From: an uncultured bacterium
GTDB lineage: Bacteria > Bacteroidota > Bacteroidia > Bacteroidales > Muribaculaceae
DNA: 64,000 bases
Assembly: GCA_905214715.1 (NCBI GenBank)
Contig: CAJMMT010000003.1
Coordinates: 120,681 to 184,680, forward strand
Direction of reading: 5' to 3'
This document shows positions 18,850 through 28,200 of this stretch, in pieces (the first letter of the stretch is position 1; every line of letters starts with the position of its first letter). Below the pieces are notes generated by a model. The model was given only the letters and a program-made list of their open reading frames with translations. It was not told the DNA's origin and made no database searches. The translations under genes and the position numbers were made by a program.

Positions 18850-18888
18850 AAAGCTCCTTGTTTGTTGTAAATACAGATAAGGAGCTTT
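18850..18888 (+). promoter_or_regulatory. Hairpin sequestering an AAGGAG ribosome-binding site
   Basis: AAAGCTCCTT (18850-18859) is the exact reverse complement of AAGGAGCTTT (18879-18888), with a 19-base loop. The 3' arm contains a perfect Shine-Dalgarno AAGGAG (18879-18884) eight bases before the ATG at 18893; the 5' arm supplies the anti-SD CTCCTT. It could also serve as a weak terminator for the receptor gene, but no T-run follows. Confidence 0.6.
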
Positions 18889-18892
18889 AATT

Positions 18893-19438
18893 ATGAAGAT
18901 ACTGTCAATAATATGGCGTACAGCCATAATCGCATCAATATTGCCCGCGGCGTCGTCCATAGCTTTCGGGCAGAATTCATTGCCGGCCCCCGGCAGTGGA
19001 GGCTCCTACAATCCGGGCGGAAGTGGCGGATGGAACTCGAGTTCCCTACCGGCTCCGGGCAGCGGTGGATCATACAGTCCGAATCCCGGCTGGGGTCCTG
19101 GCGTGCCTCCGCCGGCAGGATGGGGTTCGCCATGGGGTGGAGGTCTGAACGTCAACATAGGGTTCGGCTCTCCCGACTGGCAAAACCAGGGAGTAATAAC
19201 CGTGATGGGTTGCGGTTACGACTCGATGGGGATATGGCGCACGCTCCCTATGCGTGTATCATACTCATGGAACGGGGTGCAGTATAATGTTACCGTTCTC
19301 AGTGCCTGGAATCCATGGAGCGATATGTGGAACCGAGGTATAGACATGCCGGCTTACAATACAAGCTACTATATCAACGGCCAGAACTTCAATTTCTATG
19401 CCCCGTTGTCTACCGGCACCTACTATTTCAACTTATGA
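18893..19438 (+). CDS. Small secreted Gly/Pro/Trp-rich protein, unrecognised
   Basis: The start is set by the AAGGAG eight bases upstream. A signal peptide (IIASILPAASSIAFG) is followed by a low-complexity region with two copies of SLPAPGSGGSY separated by a Gly/Ser/Trp linker. Then comes a Pro/Gly/Trp segment (PGWGPGVPPPAGWGSPWGGG) and a compact 90-residue C-terminal part rich in Trp, Tyr and Asn, which ends in STGTYYFNL. No catalytic motif is visible. The composition suggests an exported surface or matrix protein. It lies 70 bases after the TonB-type receptor gene and may be its partner. I do not recognise the family. Confidence 0.7.
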   Translation: MKILSIIWRTAIIASILPAASSIAFGQNSLPAPGSGGSYNPGGSGGWNSSSLPAPGSGGSYSPNPGWGPGVPPPAGWGSPWGGGLNVNIGFGSPDWQNQGVITVMGCGYDSMGIWRTLPMRVSYSWNGVQYNVTVLSAWNPWSDMWNRGIDMPAYNTSYYINGQNFNFYAPLSTGTYYFNL

Positions 19439-19517
19439 CCATAAAGCGGAATAATCAGAGTATGGTATCAAAATGATTCCATACTCATAAACATAGTATT
19501 CTCAATATTTAAAAGCA

Positions 19518-20531
19518 ATGAAATATCTCACAGAAGACAAACTTGTGATTGTCGGAGCCGCAGGAATGATTGGCTCGAACATGGCCCAGACAGCCATTAT
19601 GATGGGACTTACCCCGAACATCTGTCTTTATGACCCGTACGCCCCCGGACTTAAAGGTGTGGCCGAAGAGCTGCTGCAGTGCGGTTTCGAAGGGCTTAAC
19701 CTCACTTATACCTCAGACATAGCTGAAGCTCTCAAAGATGCCAAGTATATAGTGAACTCAGGCGGTGCCGCCCGTAAGGCAGGCATGACCCGCGAAGACC
19801 TGCTGAAAGGCAACGCGGCCATAGCCGAAGAATTCGGTAAGAACGTTAAGAAATACTGCCCGGACGTGAAACACGTGGTGGTTATCTTCAACCCGGCTGA
19901 CATCACCGGTCTGATCACACTGCTTTACTCAGGTCTCAAGCCGAGTCAGGTATCGACACTCGCCGCTCTTGATTCCACCCGTCTGCGCAACCAGCTTGCC
20001 AAGACCCTCAAGATAGAACCCGACAACATAGTGAATTGCCGCACATACGGCGGCCACGGCGAGCAGATGGCTGTATTCGCCTCCACTACACGTGTGAACG
20101 GCAAGCCGCTGGTAGATTTCATCGGTACCGAACCCCTTACCAACGATGAATGGGAAGCCCTGAAACAGCGTGTCATACAGGGAGGAAAGGAAATTATCGA
20201 CCTTCGCGGACGTAGCTCGTTCCAGAGTCCGGCATACCTTTCGATCGAGATGATAGCCGCTACCATGGGTGGCCCGATGTTCCGTTGGCCGGTAGGCACA
20301 TATGTCAACAACAACCGTTTCCATAACATCATGATGGCAATGGAGACAACTGTCGACAAGAACGGCGTTACCGTTACTCCTGTTACCGGCACCCCCGAAG
20401 AAGAGGCAGAACTGGAAAAGAGCTACAAACATCTTTGCGCTCTGCGCGACGAGGTTATCTCGCTCGGCATAATGCCTCCGATCGACAAATGGGGAGAGAT
20501 AAATCCCAACCTCACCAAGCAGACTGTATAA
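19518..20531 (+). CDS. mdh: Malate dehydrogenase
   Basis: This 337-residue NAD-dependent enzyme interconverts malate and oxaloacetate in the reductive branch toward fumarate and succinate typical of Bacteroidales. The Rossmann motif is VGAAGMIGSN at residues 13-22. DITGLITLLYSGLKPSQV and STLAALDSTRLRNQLA match the LDH/MDH fold, and the catalytic histidine lies in TYGGHGEQM. Substrate-pocket residues appear in MGGPMFRWPVGTYV. Overall it closely resembles the Bacteroides MDH as I know it. It is followed by a strong terminator and so is probably monocistronic. Confidence 0.92.
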   Translation: MKYLTEDKLVIVGAAGMIGSNMAQTAIMMGLTPNICLYDPYAPGLKGVAEELLQCGFEGLNLTYTSDIAEALKDAKYIVNSGGAARKAGMTREDLLKGNAAIAEEFGKNVKKYCPDVKHVVVIFNPADITGLITLLYSGLKPSQVSTLAALDSTRLRNQLAKTLKIEPDNIVNCRTYGGHGEQMAVFASTTRVNGKPLVDFIGTEPLTNDEWEALKQRVIQGGKEIIDLRGRSSFQSPAYLSIEMIAATMGGPMFRWPVGTYVNNNRFHNIMMAMETTVDKNGVTVTPVTGTPEEEAELEKSYKHLCALRDEVISLGIMPPIDKWGEINPNLTKQTV

Positions 20532-20553
20532 CAACACGTATTACTTTGTAAAC

Positions 20554-20595
20554 AAAACTCCGTGTAACACATCTGCTACACGGAGTTTTTGTTTT
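20554..20595 (+). terminator. Rho-independent terminator of mdh
   Basis: The 13-base arms 20554-20566 (AAAACTCCGTGTA) and 20577-20589 pair perfectly around a ten-base loop and run into TTTTTGTTTT. It lies 22 bases after the mdh stop. Confidence 0.9.
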
Positions 20596-20623
20596 GCCCT
20601 ACGGGAAGTATTTTATAAATTTG
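20593..20623 (+). promoter_or_regulatory. Promoter of trpS
   Basis: TTTG (20593-20596), a 19-base spacer and TAAATTTG (20616-20623) form a textbook Bacteroidota promoter. The -33 box lies inside the T-run of the mdh terminator. Transcription would start near 20629, giving a leader of about 63 bases. Confidence 0.75.
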
Positions 20624-20691
20624 CATAAAAGTGCATCAGACAGATTCCACATATCCGTATATCTGCTTCGCATGAAATTAAACAACCGATT

Positions 20692-21765
20692 ATGTTCAAG
20701 AAAACACCAGATCAGAAAAAAATAGTACTCAGCGGTATCCGCGCTACCGGCAACCTGCACCTCGGCAACTATTACGGCGCCCTCTCCAAATTCGTAAAAA
20801 TGCAGGAAGACTACGATACCCGCTACTTCATAGCCGACCTTCACGCTCTCACCACCAATCCGGACCCGCAGATGCTTCACGAAAACGTGAAGAACATTCT
20901 GGCCGAGTATCTGGCTGCAGGTCTCGACCCAGAGAAGAACGTAATATACATACAGAGCGACGTACCGGAAATATCGGAGATGTACCTGCTTATGAACATG
21001 CACGCCGGTATCGGCGAGCTGATGCGCACGGCCTCTTTCAAAGACAAGGCACGCAAAGCATTGGGTATCAAAAGCGACAGCGATGATATAGAGAAAGAGA
21101 TAATAGGAAACGAGAATACGAAGCAGAGGGTGAACGCCGGTCTGCTCACCTATCCGACCCTTATGGCCGTAGATATTCTTATCCATCACGCCGATTACGT
21201 ACCGGTAGGTAAAGACCAGGAACAGCATCTGGAACTGACTCGCCGTTTCGGACGCCGCTTCAATTCATTCTATGGCGTGGACTATTTCAGCGAGCCCGTC
21301 AACTTCAATTTCGGCGGTCAGGCCGTAAAAGTCCCCGGACTTGACGGTTCCGGCAAAATGGGCAAGAGCGAGGGTAACTGCATCTATCTTATAGACGATG
21401 AAAAGACGTTGCGCAAGAAGGTGATGCGCGCCGTTACCGACGAAGGTCCGAAAGAACCGAACCAACCGGTTTCGGAACCTGTGCAGAACCTATTCACACT
21501 CATGGATCTTGTTAGTGGCAAGGAAGTTACCGACCGGTATCGCGCCGCGTATGCCGATTGTTCCATTCGTTATGGCGACATGAAGAAGCAGCTTGCGGAA
21601 GATATTCTCAAAGTTACCCTCCCCATCAGAGAACGCATTCTCGACATACGCAGCAACGATGAATATCTTTCGAAAGTCGCCCGTCGTGGAGCGGAACAGG
21701 CACGCGCCTTCGCCGCCGACACTTTGCGCGATGTACGCGAAATAATGGGCATAAGAAAATTCTGA
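20692..21765 (+). CDS. trpS: Tryptophanyl-tRNA synthetase
   Basis: This 357-residue class I enzyme charges tRNA-Trp. The HIGH equivalent is NLHLGN at residues 21-26 (after SGIRATG) and the KMSKS equivalent is KMGKSEGN around residue 222. YPTLMAVDILIHHADYVPVG and DQEQHLELTRRFGRRFN are standard tryptophan-pocket and dimer segments. An insertion around KSDSDDIEKEIIGNENTKQR separates the two halves. It is the first gene of a probable operon with znuA (three-base gap) and the fused SpmAB-like gene. Confidence 0.97.
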   Translation: MFKKTPDQKKIVLSGIRATGNLHLGNYYGALSKFVKMQEDYDTRYFIADLHALTTNPDPQMLHENVKNILAEYLAAGLDPEKNVIYIQSDVPEISEMYLLMNMHAGIGELMRTASFKDKARKALGIKSDSDDIEKEIIGNENTKQRVNAGLLTYPTLMAVDILIHHADYVPVGKDQEQHLELTRRFGRRFNSFYGVDYFSEPVNFNFGGQAVKVPGLDGSGKMGKSEGNCIYLIDDEKTLRKKVMRAVTDEGPKEPNQPVSEPVQNLFTLMDLVSGKEVTDRYRAAYADCSIRYGDMKKQLAEDILKVTLPIRERILDIRSNDEYLSKVARRGAEQARAFAADTLRDVREIMGIRKF

Positions 21766-21768
21766 TTC

Positions 21769-22662
21769 ATGAGAACTATTGCGGTTCTGCTGCTGGCTTT
21801 GATCGTCATGACCGGATGCGGACACCATGAAAATGACGAGACACCGATAATAGCGGTATCAACAGGACCGCAGGCCTGGCTTGCGGAAGAACTTCTACCC
21901 GACTCCACGGCAAGCGTAATACAGTTGCTTCCCCCGGGAGCCGATCCGGAGTCGTACGAGCCGGCGGTAGGCACACTGAAACAACTTGCCCGGTCAAAGG
22001 TCTGGCTAACCATGCGGACACCGGGATTCGAGGAATCGCTCGAGCCGAAAATCCGGGCGAATTTCCCTAATCTCGCCATTACCGATGTTTCCATAGGGAT
22101 AAAACGGGATTTACCCCATTTCTGCAACCATGACCATCATGACCATGGGGAACATTCCAACGGTAATGACGCTGCCGAGACCCATGAGGGAAGCGACCCT
22201 CATTTGCTAAGTTCCATCCGCAATGCCGGTCTTATGGCATCCAACATGTCGGCGGAATTTCAGCGACTTTTCCCTGATAAAGCTGATGCGATCAAAGAGA
22301 GGGAGACAAAGCTGCTGTCAAAGCTGAAGAATCTTGACGATTCCATAGCTGCGGCATTGAGCGACGGACATCATTCAAGAGCCTTCCTCATAGAACACCC
22401 CTCGATTGGATATTTCGCACGGGACTATGGACTTGAACAGATATCGCTGCAGGAAGGAGGAAAGGAATCCACACCGACACAGACGGCCATGGCCCTGGAC
22501 CATGCACAGGCGGAAGGAGCTAAGGTGATGTTTACCGAAAAGGAACATCCTGCAGCCACCTCAGCCGAACTGGCCCGGCAGTCAGGTATAGATATCGTGG
22601 AAATTTCGCTCTATTCGCGCGATTACCTTGAGGCATTACGTAAAATCACCGGTGCATTATGA
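21769..22662 (+). CDS. Zinc-type ABC transporter substrate-binding lipoprotein (ZnuA-like)
   Basis: A lipoprotein signal, MRTIAVLLLALIVMTGC with cysteine 17, is followed by a cluster A-I binding-protein fold. IQLLPPGADPESYEPAVGTL carries the usual metal-site segment, with Glu where family members have the His of PHxYE. A His/Asp-rich mobile loop (HFCNHDHHDHGEH, about residues 117-130) is typical of zinc-specific ZnuA. SDPHLLSSIRNAGLMASNM supplies the second ligand His, and FLIEHPSIGYFARDYGL the third. Downstream it overlaps an SpmAB-like permease gene by four bases instead of znuB/znuC. A ZnuC-like ATPase is at 6692. Confidence 0.85.
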   Translation: MRTIAVLLLALIVMTGCGHHENDETPIIAVSTGPQAWLAEELLPDSTASVIQLLPPGADPESYEPAVGTLKQLARSKVWLTMRTPGFEESLEPKIRANFPNLAITDVSIGIKRDLPHFCNHDHHDHGEHSNGNDAAETHEGSDPHLLSSIRNAGLMASNMSAEFQRLFPDKADAIKERETKLLSKLKNLDDSIAAALSDGHHSRAFLIEHPSIGYFARDYGLEQISLQEGGKESTPTQTAMALDHAQAEGAKVMFTEKEHPAATSAELARQSGIDIVEISLYSRDYLEALRKITGAL

Positions 22663-23885
22663 TTCTCAACTGGATCTGGATATCATTTTTCATAGCGGCG
22701 TTTCTTGCTGCGATATGGCAGACTTTTTTCGGAACAGGAATCGGTGTCTGGACCGAGATAATGAACTCATCCTTCTCACAAGCCTCTTTCGCATTCGAGA
22801 TATCGCTTGGACTGACCGGTGTGCTTACACTCTGGATGGGAATAATGAAAATAGGCGAGCGAGGAGGAGCCGTCGAGGCTATGGGACGTATCGTGGCTCC
22901 ATTCTTTTCACGTCTGTTTCCGGAGATACCGCGTAATCATCCGGCGATGGGGGCTATTTTCATGAATCTGAGCGCCAACATGCTCGGTCTTGACAATGCG
23001 GCCACTCCAATGGGGCTAAAGGCGATGCAGGAAATGCAGTCGCTCAACAAGAACAAGGAAGTCGCCACTAACGCGATGATTATGTTTCTTGTGCTCAACA
23101 GCTCGGGGCTATGCCTGATACCTGTATCCATAATGATGTATCGCGCCCAAGGGGGCGCGGCCAACCCTACCGACATTTTCCTGCCGATACTGCTTGCGAC
23201 CGGTATAGCCACATTGGTGGGCCTTGTGGCCCTGTGTCTGAAGCAACGCATACGCATGGATCGGGTAATTTGGTCATGGTTGGGCGCGATAACCTTAGCA
23301 GTAGGCGGCATAGCCTGGTGGTTTTCAAGTCTTCCCAGAGAGGAAGTCGAAATCTATTCCACCTTTGCCGCCAACTTCATATTGTTTTCAGTGATTCTTC
23401 TGTTCATAGGAGCCGGCATAAAGAAAAAGATCCGGGTTTACGATGTGTTTATAGAAGGTGCCAAGGAGGGATTCAAGACAGCTGTCGGCATCATACCCTA
23501 CCTTGTGGCTATCCTTGTCGCGATAGGGATGTTCAGGGCATCGGGATGTCTCGACATGCTTACCGGAGGTGTGGAACGTCTGGTTGCCGGCATGGGGTTC
23601 GATACCCGATGGGTGGGAGCCCTGCCCACCATGCTCATGAAACCTCTGAGCGGCAGCGGCAGTTGCGCCATGATGCTCGATGTGATGAAAACAGCCGGGC
23701 CTGATGCCTTTGTAAGCCGGCTTGCCGCAGTAGTGAGAGGGTCGACAGACACGACCTTCTATATTCTGGCCGTCTATTTCGGTTCGGTAGGAATAAGCCG
23801 CACGCGATACGCGGCCGGATACGCGCTGCTCGCCGACATTACAGGAGCGATAGCCGCCGTCGCCATAGCCTACATATTCTGGTAA
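22659..23885 (+). CDS. Nucleoside-recognition (Gate) domain membrane protein, SpmA-SpmB fusion
   Basis: This 408-residue polytopic inner-membrane protein contains two Gate domains. The N-terminal half resembles SpmA (LNLSANMLGLDNAATPMGLK is reflected here as MNLSANMLGLDNAATPMGLK). The C-terminal half resembles SpmB (IPYLVAILVAIGMFRASG, LMKPLSGSGSCAMMLDVM, TDTTFYILAVYFGSVGIS). In Bacillus the two are separate spore-maturation proteins; non-sporulating Bacteroidota carry the fused form, with unknown transport substrate. Its ATG overlaps the znuA-like stop by four bases, so the two are translationally coupled and may cooperate. Confidence 0.88.
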   Translation: MILNWIWISFFIAAFLAAIWQTFFGTGIGVWTEIMNSSFSQASFAFEISLGLTGVLTLWMGIMKIGERGGAVEAMGRIVAPFFSRLFPEIPRNHPAMGAIFMNLSANMLGLDNAATPMGLKAMQEMQSLNKNKEVATNAMIMFLVLNSSGLCLIPVSIMMYRAQGGAANPTDIFLPILLATGIATLVGLVALCLKQRIRMDRVIWSWLGAITLAVGGIAWWFSSLPREEVEIYSTFAANFILFSVILLFIGAGIKKKIRVYDVFIEGAKEGFKTAVGIIPYLVAILVAIGMFRASGCLDMLTGGVERLVAGMGFDTRWVGALPTMLMKPLSGSGSCAMMLDVMKTAGPDAFVSRLAAVVRGSTDTTFYILAVYFGSVGISRTRYAAGYALLADITGAIAAVAIAYIFW

Positions 23886-23940
23886 ACAGCTGCCTACGTC
23901 CCGGTTTTTCGGCACACTATTTGTTTAAACATATTTAAGA

Positions 23941-24507
23941 ATGAAACAGATTATATTGGCGACAGCCGTATTGCTGGCAATGCTATTGCCTTCATGCCAT
24001 AAAGAGGAAGCGGATCTCAAACGTGATTTTTACCAGGAAATAAAATCGGAACAGAAACTGGTGTTAGCCACTATGACGATAACCAAGACCGTCAAATCAG
24101 AGCGCACGGACTGGTATAAGATCGGTAAGAGGATAGCCGTATATTCCTACGATTCATATATGCGGGCATACATAGACCTTTCCGAATTGCAGGAAGACGA
24201 TATATCCGTAGATTCTGACAACAAAAGAGTCAGTATCGCGCTTCCGCCCGTAAAGACGGAACTGACAGGTCGCGACATGCCGTTGCGAAAGGAATATGAA
24301 AACATCGGATTGCTACGCTCCGATCTCGACTCCAAAGAGAGGGCCGAGATGAAAGAGAAGGCCAATGCCTCACTGAAACAGGAAATCGACAGTAATCCTG
24401 AATTCAGACAAAGGCTTACGGAAGCAGCTAAAAGAAAGGCCGATGCGTATTTCAAGACATTGTTCGAGGCCGAGGGCTATACCACAGACATAGATTTCAA
24501 AAACTGA
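23941..24507 (+). CDS. DUF4230 family lipoprotein
   Basis: This 188-residue protein has a lipoprotein signal (IILATAVLLAMLLPSC, cysteine 19). The DUF4230 body follows: KLVLATMTITKTVKSERTDW, a central YIDLSELQEDDISVDSDNKR and the typical ISIALPPVKTE-like strand (VSIALPPVKTELTGRD), with a helical C-terminal half (KADAYFKTLFEAEGY). Function is unknown; the family often occurs in pairs. It is five bases upstream of a second DUF4230 gene. Confidence 0.8.
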   Translation: MKQIILATAVLLAMLLPSCHKEEADLKRDFYQEIKSEQKLVLATMTITKTVKSERTDWYKIGKRIAVYSYDSYMRAYIDLSELQEDDISVDSDNKRVSIALPPVKTELTGRDMPLRKEYENIGLLRSDLDSKERAEMKEKANASLKQEIDSNPEFRQRLTEAAKRKADAYFKTLFEAEGYTTDIDFKN

Positions 24508-24512
24508 CAGCC

Positions 24513-25130
24513 ATGATGAGGATAATTAAAATCAAGATATTGATACTTATCGCCATCGTGGCGATAATAGCGGCAGCTATCTTTTATTTCACTCACAAGT
24601 CTGACAAGGCCGATATAGAGGTAAGAAAAGGAGATATAAGCCGTATAGAGGCTATGGTGCAACTCTGCGCCTTGGATATCTACAGCGAGGTTCCTGTACT
24701 TGACACTATAAACGACAAGGTTATGTTCGCTGTGCAGAAACAACGAGGCAGCATATCGTTCGACCTTGAGAATCTCGATACCGACATGTCGGGCGATACA
24801 ATAAGATTAACCCTTCCGCCGGAAATAATAGAGCTGCATGAGGCTACCGATAAAAACTCATGGGAAGTTATCGATACAAAAGCCATAGGGCCTCTTGCAT
24901 TTTTAAGAAGCGACAAAATGACTGTCGAGGAGGAAAACGCTATAAAGGCGAACATAGAGAGGAGATCGAAAAAACTACTTTACCGCAACGGCACCGTAAA
25001 GAGAGCGAGAAGCGAAGGAGCCGCGACCTTGCAGTCACTCATGGAGAAAGCATACCGTAAACCTGTGAAGGTAACCGACCCCACTCCGCAAGGAGCCTGT
25101 TACGACAGATATCAGTACACCGGATTCTGA
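24513..25130 (+). CDS. DUF4230 family membrane-anchored protein
   Basis: A single N-terminal membrane segment (IKILILIAIVAIIAAAIFYF) anchors a periplasmic domain. That domain parallels the preceding gene: RIEAMVQLCALDIYSEVPVL, a beta segment SGDTIRLTLPPEIIELH and a C-terminal helix of ENAIKANIERRSKKLL type. The shared LPP plus following acidic strand and the tandem position indicate a paralog pair, one lipid-anchored and one helix-anchored. Two start codons, 24513 and 24516, are possible. The role is unknown. Confidence 0.75.
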   Translation: MMRIIKIKILILIAIVAIIAAAIFYFTHKSDKADIEVRKGDISRIEAMVQLCALDIYSEVPVLDTINDKVMFAVQKQRGSISFDLENLDTDMSGDTIRLTLPPEIIELHEATDKNSWEVIDTKAIGPLAFLRSDKMTVEEENAIKANIERRSKKLLYRNGTVKRARSEGAATLQSLMEKAYRKPVKVTDPTPQGACYDRYQYTGF

Positions 25131-25169
25131 GCTTCCGATACACTTAAATGAGAAGTATCATAACTTAAA

Positions 25170-25202
25170 TACCCCCTCTCATCCGAATGATGAGAAGGGG
25201 TA
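25170..25202. terminator. Bidirectional hairpin between convergent genes
   Basis: The arms 25170-25183 (TACCCCCTCTCATC) and 25189-25202 pair with one mismatch around a five-base loop (CGAAT). It lies between the DUF4230 gene and the convergent secreted protein gene. Confidence 0.75.
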
Positions 25203-25224
25203 AATTATAGTATAACAGAAAGAA

Positions 25225-28200
25225 TCAACGTTTCAGCATAATGGCAGAACGAGTCTTACCATCCGAATAATGTGTTACTACAACATTAAGTCCTTTTACC
25301 GGTAATTCAAGACGTATGCCTTCAATTGAGAAAAACTCTATGTCTGAAACCTCGGAAAGAGAAACTTTGACATCATCTATACCTACAGTAGTGGGGTCAT
25401 ATTTCACTCTCATATATGGGAGTGTCTCAACCGGAGCATCACTCATATCATGAAGAGTGACTATAGTTTTGCCGATTGATGATGGGAAGTGTCGGAAAGC
25501 CATCTGTATGGGTGTGTGGCCTCCGAATGTCTCTTTTTCCAAATTTGTGAGCTGGAACAAGAAATTACCGCCATTATACTGATAGGGAGTATCGAAGGGT
25601 ATGGTCAATTCCCAGTTATCGGCGTCGACCATTTCACCTGTCATCACCGGTTCAAGGAAATCAACTCGCGTAGTAAAGTCATAAGAATCAGATTCTCCAA
25701 CTTCAGCCATTATATTTGGGCAAGAGAATGTATAGTCAGGAAGATGTGTCGGGAAGAAAGTAAGGCTCTCCATTTTCGCGCCTTTGAGATCCGTCATCAA
25801 ATCCGATGGATACAACATTGTAGAAGTACATTCTGTTTCACCATATGCCATCAAAATCGTTACATATGGACCTGCGTAAGATGAGACCTCCGCAGCCCCG
25901 ATGTACTTCACATAGTCTGCAGTAGCGGAAACGGGTATCTCAATATTGCCCGCAGAGGTATGCACGGTAATGGTTCCAGTAAACTCGCCATCCTTATCCG
26001 CAAGGAAAGTAACAGGGATATTTGCAGAATCGCTCTTTTTCTCCAGAATAGTTTTTTCTGGCATCAACGCACCAAAGCAACCGCTTCCTTCTACAGATGT
26101 GATTGTAACAGGTTCATCAGTCAAATTACAAACCGTTACTACATCCGAAATGACCTCGCCTACTGGAGCGAGCATCTTATACGGAGGTTCAAATCCTATA
26201 TGATGGACACCCGGATCCATAATCTTCAACGATAGTTCTTTCACTATAGTGCGGTCGTATGCCGAATACAACTCATCTTTCGAATCGCGAACATGCATAA
26301 GCTGTATCTTATATTCGCCCTCCTCAAAAGGAATTTCGACATCCACATTCTCATTACGGCTAACATCGGAATAAATCGTCTCACCGTTAACCACAATTGC
26401 AAAACCGTCATAGTTAGGCTCGGCACATGTAGCGCCTTTGAGTCCGAATATGGCTATCTTGCCATGCGGAATTGCAAAGTCAAGTCCAAGAATCGACTTT
26501 GAATTATGAACTCCCTCGTTAGTGCTGATCGCAACCCCATCATCAACCTTCCAGGGATATTCATATTTGCTGTCGAAAGATATCAAACCCCTTCCATCAG
26601 TTACAACAACTGAATAATCAGGCAAATCTTCAACATTGGCTGTCAAGGGTATCTCAAGATCGTTTCCATCCGAATATATTTTCAATACCGCATTATATAC
26701 ACCCGGTTCTGTTGAAGAGAACCCGACATTCAACAGTGCGCTTTGACCGGCTTTTATAACGCCATTTGCCGGAGATACCGTAAAGTGGCTGTCATCTCCT
26801 TCAATAACCGCAGAATATTCGCAGTCCGCGCCTGCAGCCAACAGAGAAACGCTACGACTGTAATCATATCCGTTGGCTATGATATTTCCAAAAATCACAT
26901 TCGTTGCAGAAGCTGCGATTGAGGCTTCATCGGAAACAGCTACAAATTTGGAATCGGCACTATAGAAAGAAACTATTTCCTTGGATTCACAATTATTTGT
27001 AGACCATACACCAAAGTCACTGTCAGGAATGATTGTAGAACCATCTTCACTGATTGTAAAAGTAAGTTCGTCAAGAATCTCCGTCTGCTTTATTTCGCTG
27101 TTAATCTTACCCGCCACAAGCCAATAACGGTAGCCCCAATAGGACGGAAGGTAGTCAAACGAATTATTGTCATAGGCCGCAATAGTGCCTATATTGATGT
27201 TTTTCCATGTCGGTATATGTATCTTATTGCCCTCCCATGTACCTTCTATTGTCTGACTGTCAGGATAAAGATTATTATCAGGTAAGAGATTGCTAAAAAA
27301 AGCTTTACCACCCGATGTCAAAGTAATATCAAGCGAATAGTTTACAATAACCGGTACGGAAGTATATGAACCATTATTACCAAGATATGAACCTACAATC
27401 GCATTATACTTTTTTGACGTGTCATGATACTTACCATTGGAAAAACGCAGATTACTTATGGATGCATAAGAAGTTTTAGACGCTTCCGCCGGGGTCTTGA
27501 CTTTTATCATGATAAATGCGGAGGCACCACTTGCAAAATCATAGTGGAATGTACCTTTCTCTCCTGTCGCGATTTTGCCTATCTGAGATTCATTCAACTC
27601 AATTGATACTTCTGAAGAACCCGCTTCATAATCAAATGAAAGATTTGATTCATCTTTCAGATTGAGAGAAAGCATCATTACCGAGTTTGTAGAATTTGCC
27701 ACGGCATTTCCGTTTATGTTAACAAAGCCTTCCCCGGTGAGAGGAGTTACAGAACCGTCGGGAGACAACGCCTCCCAAGTGTCTACATTTTCGATATGCA
27801 AATTGCCAATTCTAATGTTTCCTTCGCTATAATCCGAATTGAAACCGACAAACTCCACCGAACGGGAGCCGCCTGGAATTATGTAACTTACAGTATGATT
27901 GAGAGAGGCATTATAATCAAACATCCTGTGTCCTTCTATATTGAAAGAAAGACCATCTTTAGTACCGCATGCAAGTTTTACATCGAAAGTTATACGCTTT
28001 GGCTTGAGTCCTGAAAACGAAGCCTTCAGTACACCGGATGTCTTTTTATTCGCACACCTGTAGACAGCATTGTTGCCTTCCAGGCTCCAGGCGTTTTCCG
28101 AAACGTTTTCCCATGTTATAAGAGAGGCATCCCCTTCAGTCACTATTGTCGAGAAATCGGTGTCGCGATCTTCCGCCTTACCCGTGAGCTTTATTTTTTC

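Noticed and set aside
18850..18888. Ordinary terminator for the TonB-type receptor gene
   Set aside because: The stem lacks a following T-run and its 3' arm is a perfectly placed Shine-Dalgarno site, so I treated it mainly as a translational element. A dual role is still possible.
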